Positions 1 through 19,624 of a DNA stretch of 64,000 nucleotides are shown here, piece after piece (within the stretch, counting starts at the first letter, position 1; every line of letters begins with the position of its first letter). The notes below the pieces were generated by a model. The model had not been told where the DNA came from, did no database searches, and saw only the letters and a list, made by a program, of their open reading frames with translations. This stretch comes from Lampris incognitus (lineage: Eukaryota > Chordata > Actinopteri > Lampriformes > Lampridae). The position numbers and the translations under genes were made by a program. The stretch spans positions 98,751,845-98,815,844 of the forward strand of contig NC_079213.1 in assembly GCF_029633865.1 (NCBI RefSeq). Direction: 5' to 3'.

Positions 1-135
1 CACACACAGGTTATGCACACACAGGTTATGCACACAGGTTATGCACACACAGGTTATGCACACACAGGTTATGCACACAGGTTATGCACACACAGGTTAT
101 GCACACTCAGGTTATGCACACTCAGGTTATGCACA
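1..135. repeat. Minisatellite, about 13-17 bp unit
   Basis: Tandem copies of a short unit built on GGTTATGCACACACA start at the window edge and run to about base 135, with the spacer between GGTTATGC cores varying by two-base steps. The last copies carry CACTCA instead of CACACA, so the array is decaying at its right end. It lies in the stap2 intron just upstream of the first visible exon and may extend to the left of the window. Confidence 0.85.
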
Positions 136-195
136 CTACATTCCCCTGTCAGGTTTGGGTCATGCGCTCCATTCAAATCCAGTCTGTCTCCACAG

Positions 196-2789
196 CGTTT
201 GTTCAGTCAGATGAAGAGAATGGAGAGAAGAGGGTTCAGTGTGCCATGTTGAACCCAGTCTCTCCCCCGAGTGTACCTCCCAAAACAGGTACTGCAGATA
301 ACACACACACACACAACACACACACACAAAGAACACATACACGCGCACGCATGCGCGTGTGCATGTTATGTATTGTGTGTGTATGTGTGTGTATGCACGT
401 GTATATGTTCTTTGTGTGTGTGTGTGTGTGTGTGTTCTGTTTGTGTGTGTGTGTATGTGTGTGTTCAGAACACACACAAAGAACACATACACGCACACAC
501 ACACACAGAAGAGACACACATGTTCGCGTACATGCACATAAAAATACACATACAAAAACACATGCACGCACACAGAAGTATTTTAAATGTTTGCCAAACC
601 TGTTTGTGGTGGAACTCAGAACACCATCCTTGAACCACGTTGGTATTTCCAGCTGTAAACTGAGCATGGAGCCATTATCCCACTCAGAGACATGTTCCTT
701 CACTTGAGCTCTTCCATCATAGCAGAAAGTGTTTGTATTTCTGAAGTCACAGTGTCCATGACTGGGTTTAAGTTAAGCAGCAATGCCTCCGTTCTGTTCG
801 CACCTTCATTTCCTGTCCTTCTAAATGGGAATTAGGACTCTGAAGGTTGTTGTTGTTCAACTCACTGACAGCTGTGTCAGTACTGGTGATCACATTGGTG
901 AATGAGCGTTCCAGAAAGCCAGAGATCCATTCAGAAAGGAAACAGAGCCATTGCCGCAGAACAAAAAGATGTGGCTGAACCCGGGGTCTTACATTTACTC
1001 ATCTGGCAGACACGCTTATCCTATCAGACTTACAAATGGCTCAGCTGTCGGTGTTGTAGTGTCTGTGGACAAACATCTCCTATGAGCATGTTCTGTCATG
1101 TCTGCTCATTAACCATGTGTGTGTGTGTATATACTATATATACAGTACATCCGGAAAGTATTCACACCCCTTCACTTTCCCCACATTTTGTTATGTTACA
1201 GCCTTATTCCAAAATGGATTAAATTCCTTTTTTTTCCTCATCAATCTACACGCAATACCCCATAATGACAAAGTGAAAAGGGTTTTTGTAGAAATTTTTG
1301 CAAATTTATTAAAAATAAAAAACTGAAATATTGCATGTACATAAGTATTCACACCCTTTGCTATGACACTCAAAATTGAGCTCAGGTTCATCCTGTTTCC
1401 ACTGATCATCCTTGAGATGTTTCTACATCTTGATTGGAGTCCACCTCTAGTAAATTCAATTGATTGGGCATGATTTGGAAAGGCATGCACCTGTCTATAT
1501 AAGGTCCCACTGTTGACAGTGCATGTCAGAGCAGAAACCAAGCCATGAAGTCAAAGGAATTGTCTGTGGACCTCCGAGGCAGGATTGTATCGAGGCACAG
1601 ATCTGGGGAAGGGTACAAAAAAAATTCTACAGCTTTGAAGGTCCCGAAGAGCACAGTGGTCTCCATCATTCGTAAATGGAAGAAGTTTGGATCCACCAGG
1701 ACTCTTCCTAGAGCTGGCCACCCAGCCAAACTGAGCAATCGGGGGAGAAGGGCCTTAGTCAGGGAGGTGACCAAGAACCCGATGGTCACTCTGACAGAGC
1801 TCCAGCGTTCCTCTGTGGAGATGGGAGAACCTTCCAGAAGGACAACCATCTCTGCAGCACTCCACCAATCAGCCCTTTATGGTAGAGTGGCCAGACGGAA
1901 GCCTCTGCTCAGTAAAAGGCACATGACAGCCCGCTTGGAGTTTGCCAGAAAGCACCTAAAGGACTCTCAGACCATGAGAAACAAGATTCTCTGGTCTGAT
2001 GAAACCAAGATTGAACTCTTTGGCCTGAATGCAATGAATGCCAAGCCTGGAGGACACCAGGCACCTCTCATCACCTTGCTAATACCATCCCTACAGTGAA
2101 GCATGGTGGTGGCAGCATCATGCTGTGGGGATGTTCTTCAGCGGCAGGAACTGGGAGACTAGTCAGGATCGAGGGAAAGATGGATGGAGCAAAGTACAGA
2201 GAGATCCTTGATGAAAACCTGCTCCAGAGCGCTCAGGACCTCAGACTGGGGCGAAGGTTTACCTTTCAACACGACAACGACCCTAAGCACACAGCCAAGA
2301 CAACGAAGGAGTGGCTTCGGGACAAGTCTGTGAATGTCCTTGAGTGGCCCAGCCAGAGCCCAGACTTGAACCCCATTGAACATCTCTGGAAAGACCTGAA
2401 AATAGCTGTGCAGCGACGCTCCCCATCTAACCTTAGAGCTTGAGAGGATCTGCAGGGAAGAATGGGAGAAATACCCCAAATATAGGTGTGCCAAGCTTGT
2501 AGCTTCATACCCAAGAAGACTTGAGGCTGTAATCGCTGCCAAGGGTGCCTCAACCAAGTACTGAGTAAAGGGTGTGAATACTTATGTACATGCAATATTT
2601 CAAGTTTTTTATTTTTAATAAATTTGCAAAAATTTCTACAAAACCTTTTTCGCTTTGTCATTATGGGGTACTGTATGTAGATCGATGAGAGGAAAAAAGG
2701 AATTTAATCCATTTTGGAATAAGGCTATATTAAATAACAAAATGTGGGGAAAGTGAAGGAGTGTGAATACTTTTCGGATGCACTGTATA

Positions 2790-2854
<65 letters not shown>

Positions 2855-3018
2855 TTAATACATTTCAGTACAAGCTTGTTTTCGTTTTGTTTGGGAAACA
2901 AGTACTGAAATGCATTTAAGTTTTTTTCCTACATCTGTCTTAACGTTCTGTTCCTCATTTGTTGAGCACTTTTATCAATACCATTGATGGTTTACGGGGG
3001 GGGGGATTATATTTTTAC

Positions 3019-3101
<83 letters not shown>

Positions 3102-6100
3102 TCATTTTCCTTCAGCTTTGGCTGCAGTTTAAAACACTGCAGCATATCGTTCTTTGAAAAGTCCTACTTGACACCAACCATTAAAATGAGCAACTACGAA
3201 AGTGTTCTTGGTATGGATGTGCATGCATATAACTGTTGTCTTAAATACACCATCGACAGGAAGTAGTATTAAAAAGGATTTTTTTTGCATGTAAATCTTC
3301 AGGACTATAGCTTTAAACTATTATTTTCAATATCGTTTACTTAACGAGATAAAGGTTTTTGATTGTGAATGCTTTTTTTCAGCAATGCACTGCTTCTTAT
3401 TCATGCAGTGACTGTACACACATTTACTGTGAAGGACTGCACAGCACAACCACAGTCTTCTGCTGCTGGCGGCTGATAGGTCTTGCATAAGGGCATCCCA
3501 ACTATTTGCTGTTTTCCTTTAATATTGCACATATCACACGTACAATACGGAGCGAATACGTCACACTTATTGTCTCCCCACAGTTCAGAGAGAATGTAAA
3601 CCAGTCCCTGAGCCAGAGTCTAAGACTGGGGAGAATCTTTATCTGAACGATAGCCGTGAGTACCGCCCTACTGTCACTATCCATCCATCCATCTTTCATC
3701 CATCCATCCATCATCATCATCACACCCTCCCTTCACCCTTCTGTCTCGGGCTCGCTGTTCAAATATAAAAAACAGGTGTGATTTCATTTCTACCATAGCT
3801 AATGCTTGTTGATGTCTGTGCTTGAACAGGACAGGAGAGAGACGTGGAAGATTTGCCCCCGCCCCCACATTCCCGTTTTGAACCCAATTATTCATCAGTG
3901 CCCTTTGATCATGATTCTGTCTTCATTACTGTGGAATTAGCTGCTATCTAAATTGTAAAGTCTGATAAATCTATACATTGGAATTACTTTGTCTGTTATG
4001 CCTCACCTACCTCTTGTCCTCCATGATGCAGAATGCCGTTAAATATCCTTTCACGTGTTAGACTGTGTAAGATACTGCTCAGGGCTCTTTTCTACTTCCG
4101 ACTATCTATCTATCTAGCTAGCTAGCTCGCTATCTGTCATTAATTCATCATGTCTCTCCTTATGTTTTTGTAGGACCTGAGGGGAACACAGTGGTGCGTC
4201 CGACTCCTGCTCCTCGCTCACTCACTTTGCCTTCCTCCCTCTCCTCTACCTTGGTGTCCTCCTCACCTCCTCCCGCCTCCACAGACCAAGTGGATGGGAG
4301 GACGAGACGTCTCACTACATCTTCCCTTAACGCAGGCCCCCTGATACAGAGTGAGTCTCCACTATGGATTCACACAGAGGGGCTTTACTGCTACATTGGG
4401 CCAACTGTGGCAGTCAGTTTGTCCACAAGCTGTCCCATATCACTGCTCCATCATGCCTGGGACAGAAATCTGTGCTCATGCAAAGTGTGTTATTTCCTAT
4501 GGCTGGACAATAATACATTATTGTAGTTTATTGGCTTTCAATAGTGTTGTATTGGAATGAAATTGGGATGTTGTCATATCGTGATACACAATTTTGTTGT
4601 CTAAATTAATGATAACGAGACTCTACAACCTAAAACTTCTCAACAAAATGAGGTTTGATATATTTGAGAGAGTGTTATGTGATGACTAGTTTTGTTCAAT
4701 AGTATACATTACCAAACAGTTGAATGTGGTTAACTTCAGTTGGATTAAACATGGTCATTTTGCATATGAAAGCAAATAGTGATATAAATATATCATGTAA
4801 ATATATATAAATGTATATATAAATATATGTATATATAAATAACTTTGTTGAAAGAAACACTCAACGGTAGGGAACGTGCTCAACAAATAAGGAGCAAAAT
4901 AATCCAGTGAGTCAAGTCTCATAAAGAATTTACTTGACTCACTGTATATATAAATATATATCTATATACTAATATAATATAAGATCCATCCATCCATTAT
5001 CCAAACTGCTTATCCTGCTCTCAGGGTCGCGGGGATGCTGGAGCCTATCCCAGCAGTCATTGGGCGGCAGGCGAGGAGATACCCTGGACAGGCCGCCAGG
5101 CCATCACAGGGCCGACACACATATTCACAGCTAGGGACAATTTAGTGTGGCCAATTCACCTGACCTACATGTCTTTGGATTGTGGGAGGACACCCACGTA
5201 TACATGGGGAGAACATGCAAACTCCACAGAGGACGACCCCCAAGGTTGGACTACCCCAGGGCTGGAACCCAGGACCTTCTTGCTGTGAGGCGACTGCTTG
5301 CTTGCTGGTTGTCCATCGTGCCCGATGATGACCATCTTCTTCTATTTGTGGGTCCTTTGAGGACTCAGATAGCAGAAGACACCTGCGCAGAGATGGTTTT
5401 TAAAGTGGCATGGGGGGTGCACTTCTCCCAACGCCACATGACTTGATTGTAGAGGAGATGGTTCCGATGGCAAGGCGACTGCACTAACCACTGCACCATC
5501 ATGCCGCTCAATAGTCATTCAAATTGTACAAACTGTGACGTAAAATGTATTCTGACACAATTTTAATGAGACTTACTGTATTATAATGCCAGATGTAAAG
5601 GGGGCCAAATATGAGAAATGTTTTGCCAGCCATTGATCAGATTACATAGGGTGATATCGCTGAAAGTGATGGCACCATCATTCCCAAACTTCACCTTTTA
5701 GTCCAAAAAGGCAATAATTAATTAACCATTATGGCTCCTATTAGAATATAGAAAGAACATCCACAAAATAAAAACAAACAACTTTACATAAAATGTGAAG
5801 ATACATTTTGTGTGCGTCACATGATCCCTGACAATAATATAATGATGATAATATAGTCAGAATCAGAATATAATATATTTAGGTGGCACAGTGGCGCAGT
5901 GGTTAGTGCAGTCGCCTCACAACACGGAGGTCCTGGGTTTGAACCCGGGGTAATCCAACCTTGGGGGTCGTCCCAGGTCATCCTCTGTGGAGTTTACATG
6001 TTCTATCCGTGTCTGCGTGGGTTTCCTGTGGGTGCTCCAATTTTCTCCCACAGTCCAAAGACATGTAGGTCAGGTGAATCGACCATGCCAAATTGTCTCT

Positions 6101-6108
6101 AGATGTGA

Positions 6109-6167
<59 letters not shown>

Positions 6168-6507
6168 GGCCCTGTGATGGCCTGGTGGCCTGTCCAGGGT
6201 GTCTCCCCACCTGCCACCCAATGACTGCTGGGATAGGCTCCAGCATCCCGTGACCCCGACCGGGATAAGTGGCTTGAATAATGGGTGGATGGATGGATAA
6301 TATATTTATATATAAATAATAATGATATAGTGTAAAATTCCCCTTGATTTTCATATGACTTACCAGCACTAATCTTGACCAATCTCTTGTTGCAATAGAT
6401 GTGTTTTCTGACATGTACTTTTGGTTTGACATGTTCTCATCTTTCCCTCAGCCATTTCAGAGGAGCTGAAACTGAAGTTGGAGAAGAGGCGGGGCCTTCA
6501 GGAGTGA
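196..6507 (+). CDS. stap2: stap2 3' end (signal-transducing adaptor family member 2), last three coding exons
   Basis: STAP2 is a cytoplasmic PH-SH2 adaptor of cytokine and immune signalling. Only the C-terminal proline-rich part is inside the window. Exons read are 196-288, 4174-4350 and 6452-6507 (stop TGA 6505-6507), with AG/GT boundaries and matching phases (1 and 1). Exon 1 gives [14 protein letters not shown], resembling human GYVEADKENGEN just after the SH2 domain. Exon 2 is Pro/Ser-rich ([11 protein letters not shown]). The last exon gives [17 protein letters not shown], matching the human end DMTAELQKKLEKRRALEH, a short helical tail that is the best diagnostic. The PH and SH2 exons lie left of the window. 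It is tail-to-tail with fsd1, as in human 19p13.3. The first exon's left boundary is the least certain. Intron 1 holds a Tc1 element; intron 2 holds two SINEs. Confidence 0.85.
298..575. repeat. Alternating CA / GT tract with inverted symmetry
   Basis: A purine-pyrimidine alternating stretch switches from CA-rich (about 298-350) to GT-rich (355-470) and back to CA-rich (470-575). The phrase AAAGAACACATACACGC near 328 returns inverted near 395-415 as GTATATGTTCTTT and returns direct at about 478-495. It is low-complexity intronic DNA; long open frames across it are artefacts. Confidence 0.85.
985..1040 (-). repeat. Fragment of a common fish retroposon 3' end
   Basis: ACATTTACTCATCTGGCAG followed by CACGCTTATCC and GACTTACAAATGG is a diverged reverse copy of the motif at 23585-23660 on the + strand (AAGTCGCTTTGGATAAAAGC...GCTAAATGAC). 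That motif occurs widely in teleost genomes as the 3' end of retroposons; the exact family was not determined. Confidence 0.5.
1143..2785 (+). mobile_element. Tc1-type DNA transposon, full length, 1643 bp
   Basis: The element runs from CAGTACATCCGGAAAG to the inverse CTTTTCGGATGCACTG and is flanked by TA at 1141-1142 and 2786-2787, the Tc1/mariner target duplication. Both ends have the IR/DR layout of fish Tc1 elements: an outer repeat (AAGTATTCACACCCCTTC) and an inner one about 200 bp inside (ATAAGTATTCACACCCTTTG near 1341 and its inverse near 2568). Between them is a broken transposase gene on the + strand. It sits in a stap2 intron. Right of it is a long (TA)n tract. The terminal repeats are still similar, suggesting moderate age. 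Confidence 0.93.
1545..2564 (+). pseudogene. Tc1 transposase, frameshifted
   Basis: Reading starts [20 protein letters not shown], the N-terminal paired-like helix-turn-helix, followed by the GRPR-hook region (here degenerate, [10 protein letters not shown]). The catalytic DDE residues are visible in [19 protein letters not shown] and [10 protein letters not shown]. The frame is broken near 2035-2095, where the stretch between the first D and [13 protein letters not shown] is garbled, and again near 2430, after which the normal C-terminus ([10 protein letters not shown]...STKY, stop at 2562-2564) continues in another frame. It therefore cannot encode an active transposase as it stands. Confidence 0.92.
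2794..2851. repeat. (TA)n microsatellite
   Basis: About 28 TA units directly beside the right end of the Tc1 element. TA is the Tc1 target, so the element may have inserted into a pre-existing TA tract. Confidence 0.95.
3019..3098. repeat. Compound (TA)n(CA)n microsatellite
   Basis: About 11 TA units pass directly into about 28 CA units, preceded by a run of G at 2997-3005. Intronic to stap2. Confidence 0.95.
3677..3722. repeat. (CATC)n / (ATC)n microsatellite
   Basis: Imperfect CATC units end in ATCATCATCATC. The stretch 3099-4173 is otherwise unremarkable stap2 intron; a second degenerate ATCT/AGCT run is at 4104-4130. Confidence 0.8.
4984..5507 (-). mobile_element. SINE family A, carrying an internal insertion
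   Basis: On the minus strand it has a tRNA-like head (inverse of GGCATGATGGTGCAGTGGTTAG near 5484-5506), a body that reads through the inverse of CAGGTGAATTGGCC, and a (GGAT)n tail at 4984-4996. Between 5298 and 5482 about 185 bp not found in the other copies is present, bounded by a direct repeat AGGCGACTGC at 5288-5297 and 5473-5482. It lies in the last stap2 intron. Confidence 0.8.
5882..6296 (+). mobile_element. SINE family A, full length, with 12 bp target duplication
   Basis: The copy begins GGTGGCACAGTGGCGCAGTG (box A-like), contains a box B-like GGGTTTGAACCC, includes an expanded (GT)n at about 6112-6167, and ends in (GGAT)n. ATAATATATTTA is present on both sides at 5870-5881 and 6297-6308, an exact 12 bp target-site duplication. 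It lies in the last stap2 intron. Confidence 0.93.
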
Positions 6508-7345
6508 CCTCTCCTGGTGGTCACATCAGCAATCATACCAAGCTCTTGTCTCAGTAACAATGGCTTCTGGACAATACAGAGCCCCTCCATGCCCAGACAG
6601 ACTGGCTTGCAGACCGAACTCGGGTCACTTTGTCAGTAGTTGTCTCCCTATGATTCAGAGCCTGGTGAGGATGCTTCAGTCACATCTGGATGAATGGTTA
6701 GAAGAGACTCTCTTGTTAATTTGTTATGGCATTACAACCTGTTTTCCCCTCCCCTCCCATCTTGGCTGGGTCTGCTCCAATGTCCTCCGCTGGCTGTCAG
6801 CGGCAAAGCCTCTCGGGAGATAAATACCCCATCGATCCCTCCTCGCTGGAAACTCAACTAGCAAATTAAGTGGCTTTAAATAGGGATGTACATGTCACAT
6901 TATCCACACCACGTTTCTCCTGTAGTTTTCGCACATTTACTGTCGAAGCAAAGACCTTTCTGAATTTCTATCCTTTCCTTACAGGATCACATTTTCTATA
7001 CTTGTATTTATTTCTTACTTTTGTACAGTTTCACTGTTTGGCTGTTTTTTTTGTCTCATGTCAGATGTGCCATGTCTTTTTTATAAAATGTACACAAGAT
7101 GTTGCTGCCTTTCGTTTATTGTGCCTTGCGTGAGAGAAAACTATGGGAATTGGGGTTTGCAGCAGTAGTTTTGCATCAAGTCGAGAGCAATATTGTGACT
7201 TCTTATTCTTTTTTTATTGAAAGGGAAATGCAACTTTTCCTACGTGCATAATAAGTAGTGAAAACTAAATTCAAGTAATTGTCAGGAATCAGTAATGTTA
7301 CTGTTTTGTGTTGCAGCTTCAGCTATTGTCTCCTGTATTAAACAT
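6508..7345 (+). other. stap2 3' untranslated region (inferred)
   Basis: No further coding exon is visible after the stap2 stop. An ATTAAA at about 7336-7341 on the + strand is a candidate poly(A) signal. The extent is inferred from the lack of other genes and the convergent fsd1 end at about 7427. Confidence 0.45.
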
Positions 7346-7426
7346 CAGCAACCTCATTTTTGATACTTAAAAGTCATTTCTCTCCCTCATCAGCCCAGTA
7401 ATTCATAAACAAAGTGCTCTTACTCC

Positions 7427-9086
7427 TTTATTTCCTCAATGTGACATACATTATAAGTGGAAAACTCAAAACTATTTACAATACATTGTGAAATTACTTT
7501 AGAATATGAAATAAAGTTACAATAATTCTTGCCTGGAAGCTTATTTAAAGCAATGCGGACTACAGATACCTGGAGGACGCGTACAGAAAGAGCACCATGA
7601 GAACGCAAGACTGTGCCGAATGCTGAAGAACCTCAAAGCAACCCGGAGATTGGTTGGCACACAAATTGGGGTTCATCACCAATAAAAACACTTGCAAGAG
7701 TCCGCCCCTTCTCCGCTTTGTTCAACGCCCAGGTAGCCCACAAACCTGGGAAGCGATATCTGGACAGTTTGTCAGTTCAAGCTAAAGGCTAGCTCTGCAA
7801 ACAGCAGCAGGCTTGGTCCACCGCTCGTAACAGCCTCCTCTCTTCAGGAAACAAAACTGTCGTCAGGTCGACACACATACAAACATACAGGCATAATGGG
7901 ACATTACGGATCCCTGGTAAGTAGCTTGTGCAGTACAGTACAGAGAAAGTCATCTCCAGAGCCTTGCATCCCTGCCCACCCTCCAATACAAACAACTCCA
8001 TGATTGAGAGCACCGCACCACCCCAGGACAACAGTCTTTAGGAGAAAAGTTCCCTCTTGCCATCAGTATGGTCAAGTTGTCAGATGAAAACCAGCAGCCA
8101 ACCTTGACTCTAATTAGCAATCTAAACTAAGCCCCTGTTGGAGGCATAACAACTACAATGAGACTCGACTGCAAAGTGAACTGCAGCAAACAATGCAGGC
8201 CTAAATGAGACCTCAGCAAGAGACGCAATTCTACATTTTCGGTATGTGTTGTTATAGTTATCCTCATATTTTGTGAAATCATAATACACTATTTGCAGGC
8301 AAAGTGGCGTTTTATATATATATTCCTAATAGTTGTGAACTACAGTTTATAATAGTAGCATCGCCTAGAAGTAGGCAACAATTTAGTTACATAAGTGAGT
8401 GGACTCTCTACGTTGAGGCCACAATAGAAAAGTTAAAAGCAGAGGATTTTTGAGATTCAGTATGCAATGGTGATGCCTAAGCTATGTTATAACCAAGTTA
8501 CATGGACACACAGATAACAATATACTGTTTTAAAGGTGAAATAAGGCGATAGACCATCTTCTGCACTGAAAGACAGCACAATGCTGTGGGCCACCCTATT
8601 TTGGCCTTTCGGTTTGGATACGCAATTAGGAAGGCACAGGGAGTGAGCAAATTGAAATGAAGGGCATGGCCCTCACATATGCAGCTGGCTGCATGATACT
8701 ATGTTGACAGCAATGGTGATGGTATGGGAGGGCAGCGGCCAGCGCTATGTCATTGCTCTAAGTTACAGTGAAACTGTGCGAAACAAATGTGTAGAGAGCA
8801 GATAACTAGTCAGACTACTTTTACTGCACCTCAGGCATCTCCACAGCCAGAGTCATAAAACTAAAGAGTTCTGTCACTGACGGTAAATTCTCATTTCATT
8901 TTTTTTTTCTTGTCATGCTACACAGACAATAACAGAGAAACTGAAACCTCCATACTTCAGTGATATAACTCTTCCATGATATGGCCTTGACCGCAGCCAA
9001 AGCAGAGGTAAAGTTCTGCAGCAGGTTTCTCCGGCTGGGCCGAGCTGTGCTGGAGTTGAGCTGGCTGGCTTGGCTGGATGACCTCA
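7427..9086 (-). other. fsd1 3' untranslated region with AATAAA
   Basis: Sequence downstream of the fsd1 stop on the minus strand has no convincing coding exon. TTTATT at 7427-7432 is an AATAAA signal on the minus strand, giving a 3' UTR of about 1.66 kb. The stap2 and fsd1 transcripts would then end within roughly 90 bp of each other. The boundary is inferred. Confidence 0.45.
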
Positions 9087-17990
<8,904 letters not shown>

Positions 17991-18149
17991 CGTGCCGGTC
18001 CGATGTGCTGGTACCGGAATAAGAGGGGTTAAGGTGGGTATTTTCCAACGTCCTCCTAGTTTCGGTTTATTTGCACCGCCGAGCTGGTACTGATGCTGTT
18101 GAAGTGTACTGCATCTTCCTACTCCAACGCCTTGGGCCGTAGGGCGTTG

Positions 18150-18160
18150 TGCGCATGCGG
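18150..18160. promoter_or_regulatory. NRF-1-like site upstream of fsd1
   Basis: TGCGCATGCGG is close to the palindromic NRF-1 consensus (YGCGCAYGCGCR) and lies 160 bp upstream of the fsd1 start codon in a locally CpG-rich stretch (about 17990-18160). This position suits a proximal promoter. Use of the site is inferred. Confidence 0.5.
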
Positions 18161-18568
18161 CACGAGATGAATTCTGGGTGTTGAAGTTTTTTTGTTTAAT
18201 TCGTGAACGAAATACGTCAACTCAAGTTAAGCAAGGCGTGATAAGAAATACGCCAAAAACGTTTATAGCATGTTTTATTTCGATTAACGTCCTGTATATA
18301 AATCATTTCTGCTCTGGCAAAAAAAGTTTATTTGAATATGTTAACTGTCTAAATGAACATATTTAATTTATTATGTTAAATGTCTTCCTTTCCTCCTCAT
18401 AGTTGTGCATAATTGAAATGTTTCAAACAGTTTCAATTATTACCTGTTCTTTCGTTTTTCTTTCAGGAAAAGAAAATGAAAGATCTACATCTGTCAAGGA
18501 AAACTGCAGACAAGGGATGTTTTCCTCATATTGACTTCCAAGTGTTTGCAAACCTCTGTCAAGACTAA
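18161..18568. other. Intergenic spacer upstream of fsd1
   Basis: AT-rich sequence between the fsd1 promoter region and the Harbinger-type element. I see no gene, repeat or structured signal in it. Confidence 0.5.
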
Positions 18569-19089
18569 GACCCTGTTTACACGTGGCTTTAAAATGCGTT
18601 TTCAGCGATCGGATCACAAGTGGACAGCGAGACACGTCGCCGTTTACACCTGTGTCTATCATGCGTCTCCAAATGCGTCCTGCTGACCACTTGTGATCAG
18701 ATTTCGTTACTCCGAAGAAGAAGAAGCAGCAGAAGCAGAAGAAGAAGAAGCAGCAGAGAAGAATTTCTGTTACGTCCTTGTCGGGGACGCATCAGGACGC
18801 ATTAGCGTTTACACGACAAAAGCTGTGTGGTCAAATGCGTCCCAGACCACCTTGGCAAGTGGTTTGAGTAACCGGAGGAGGATAAAGTACACGTAAGACA
18901 GGCGAAGGTCAGGAATACTGACTCCTCTCCTCTGCAGGGGTGCTTCGACTGTACAGAGTGGTCGGCGTTTAAGCTTGTTTTATGGTCGTCCGTGGTGATC
19001 ACGTAATGGCCACGTACGAACCACGCCGTTGCTTGGACGCCGTCATGAGACCGTGATGGTTCTGCGTGGGGTTTACGTGTCGAGATGCA

Positions 19090-19254
19090 ATTCCACTTCA
19101 GCTTGCATTCACCGACCGACAACCCGGTGTTCCGAGAGATCTGCTCCCACGAGTTGGTGGACATCTGATGGTCCTTATAATTTCTCGCGGACACCTCGTA
19201 CAGGTTCGCGTGCTTGCGAACTTCCTCCGCCAGACGCTCTTCCAAGTTGTTCAT
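19090..19254 (-). pseudogene. MADF-domain gene remnant (Harbinger accessory ORF type)
   Basis: The minus-strand reading begins MNNLEERLAEEVRKHANLYE and continues with NSWEQISRNTGLSVGECKLK-W, the first two helices and conserved Trp residues of a MADF/Myb-SANT-like DNA-binding domain. After about 55 residues the similarity stops abruptly (KWN then unrelated CISTRK), so the third helix and everything downstream are lost. PIF/Harbinger transposons usually carry such a second ORF, so this is probably a transposon remnant rather than a host gene. It lies in the insert that splits the MITE, upstream of the LINE. Confidence 0.75.
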
Positions 19255-19624
19255 TCTACACTCTGGATTCTACCGACTTGATAGCTGAATGAAAGAATGT
19301 GCTACAAATGCAGAAGATAACTCTACACTGAATACAACTCAAACAATGTGCTACAAAGAAAATCCAGCTGACTCGAAGACGTTTAAAAATGGCGGTGTTT
19401 CTCGAGCAGAAACCGGAAAAGCGGCCTCCAGCGGATGTGGTTAGTGGACCAATCACAACCAATGCTGCTGCGCTCGGGCTACGTCCCCTCGACGTGCGTC
19501 TAGGATTTCGGGGAGGCACACGTCAGGCCTTTGCGGTGGACGTAAGGGGGGGCCGCAAGGACGTAATGGGTGAACGCTCGGGTATAAATTGCCACGACGT
19601 AATAGTATAAATCCCGCATACTGA

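Noticed and set aside
1-135. TTATGCACA words resembling bacterial DnaA boxes
   Set aside because: The window is vertebrate; the words are part of a CA-rich minisatellite and have no origin context.
84-707. Long open frame(s) across the CA/GT tract
   Set aside because: The 207 codon frame is mostly His-Thr or Cys-Val repeats from dinucleotides; only the part at 196-288 is a true stap2 exon.
5882-5960. tRNA gene suggested by box A and box B-like sequences
   Set aside because: This and the other heads are SINE promoters: they are dispersed, diverged, do not fold as a full tRNA, and continue into SINE bodies.
7789-8031. 80 codon frame in the fsd1 3' region
   Set aside because: It lies downstream of the fsd1 stop codon with no homology recognised and no splice context.
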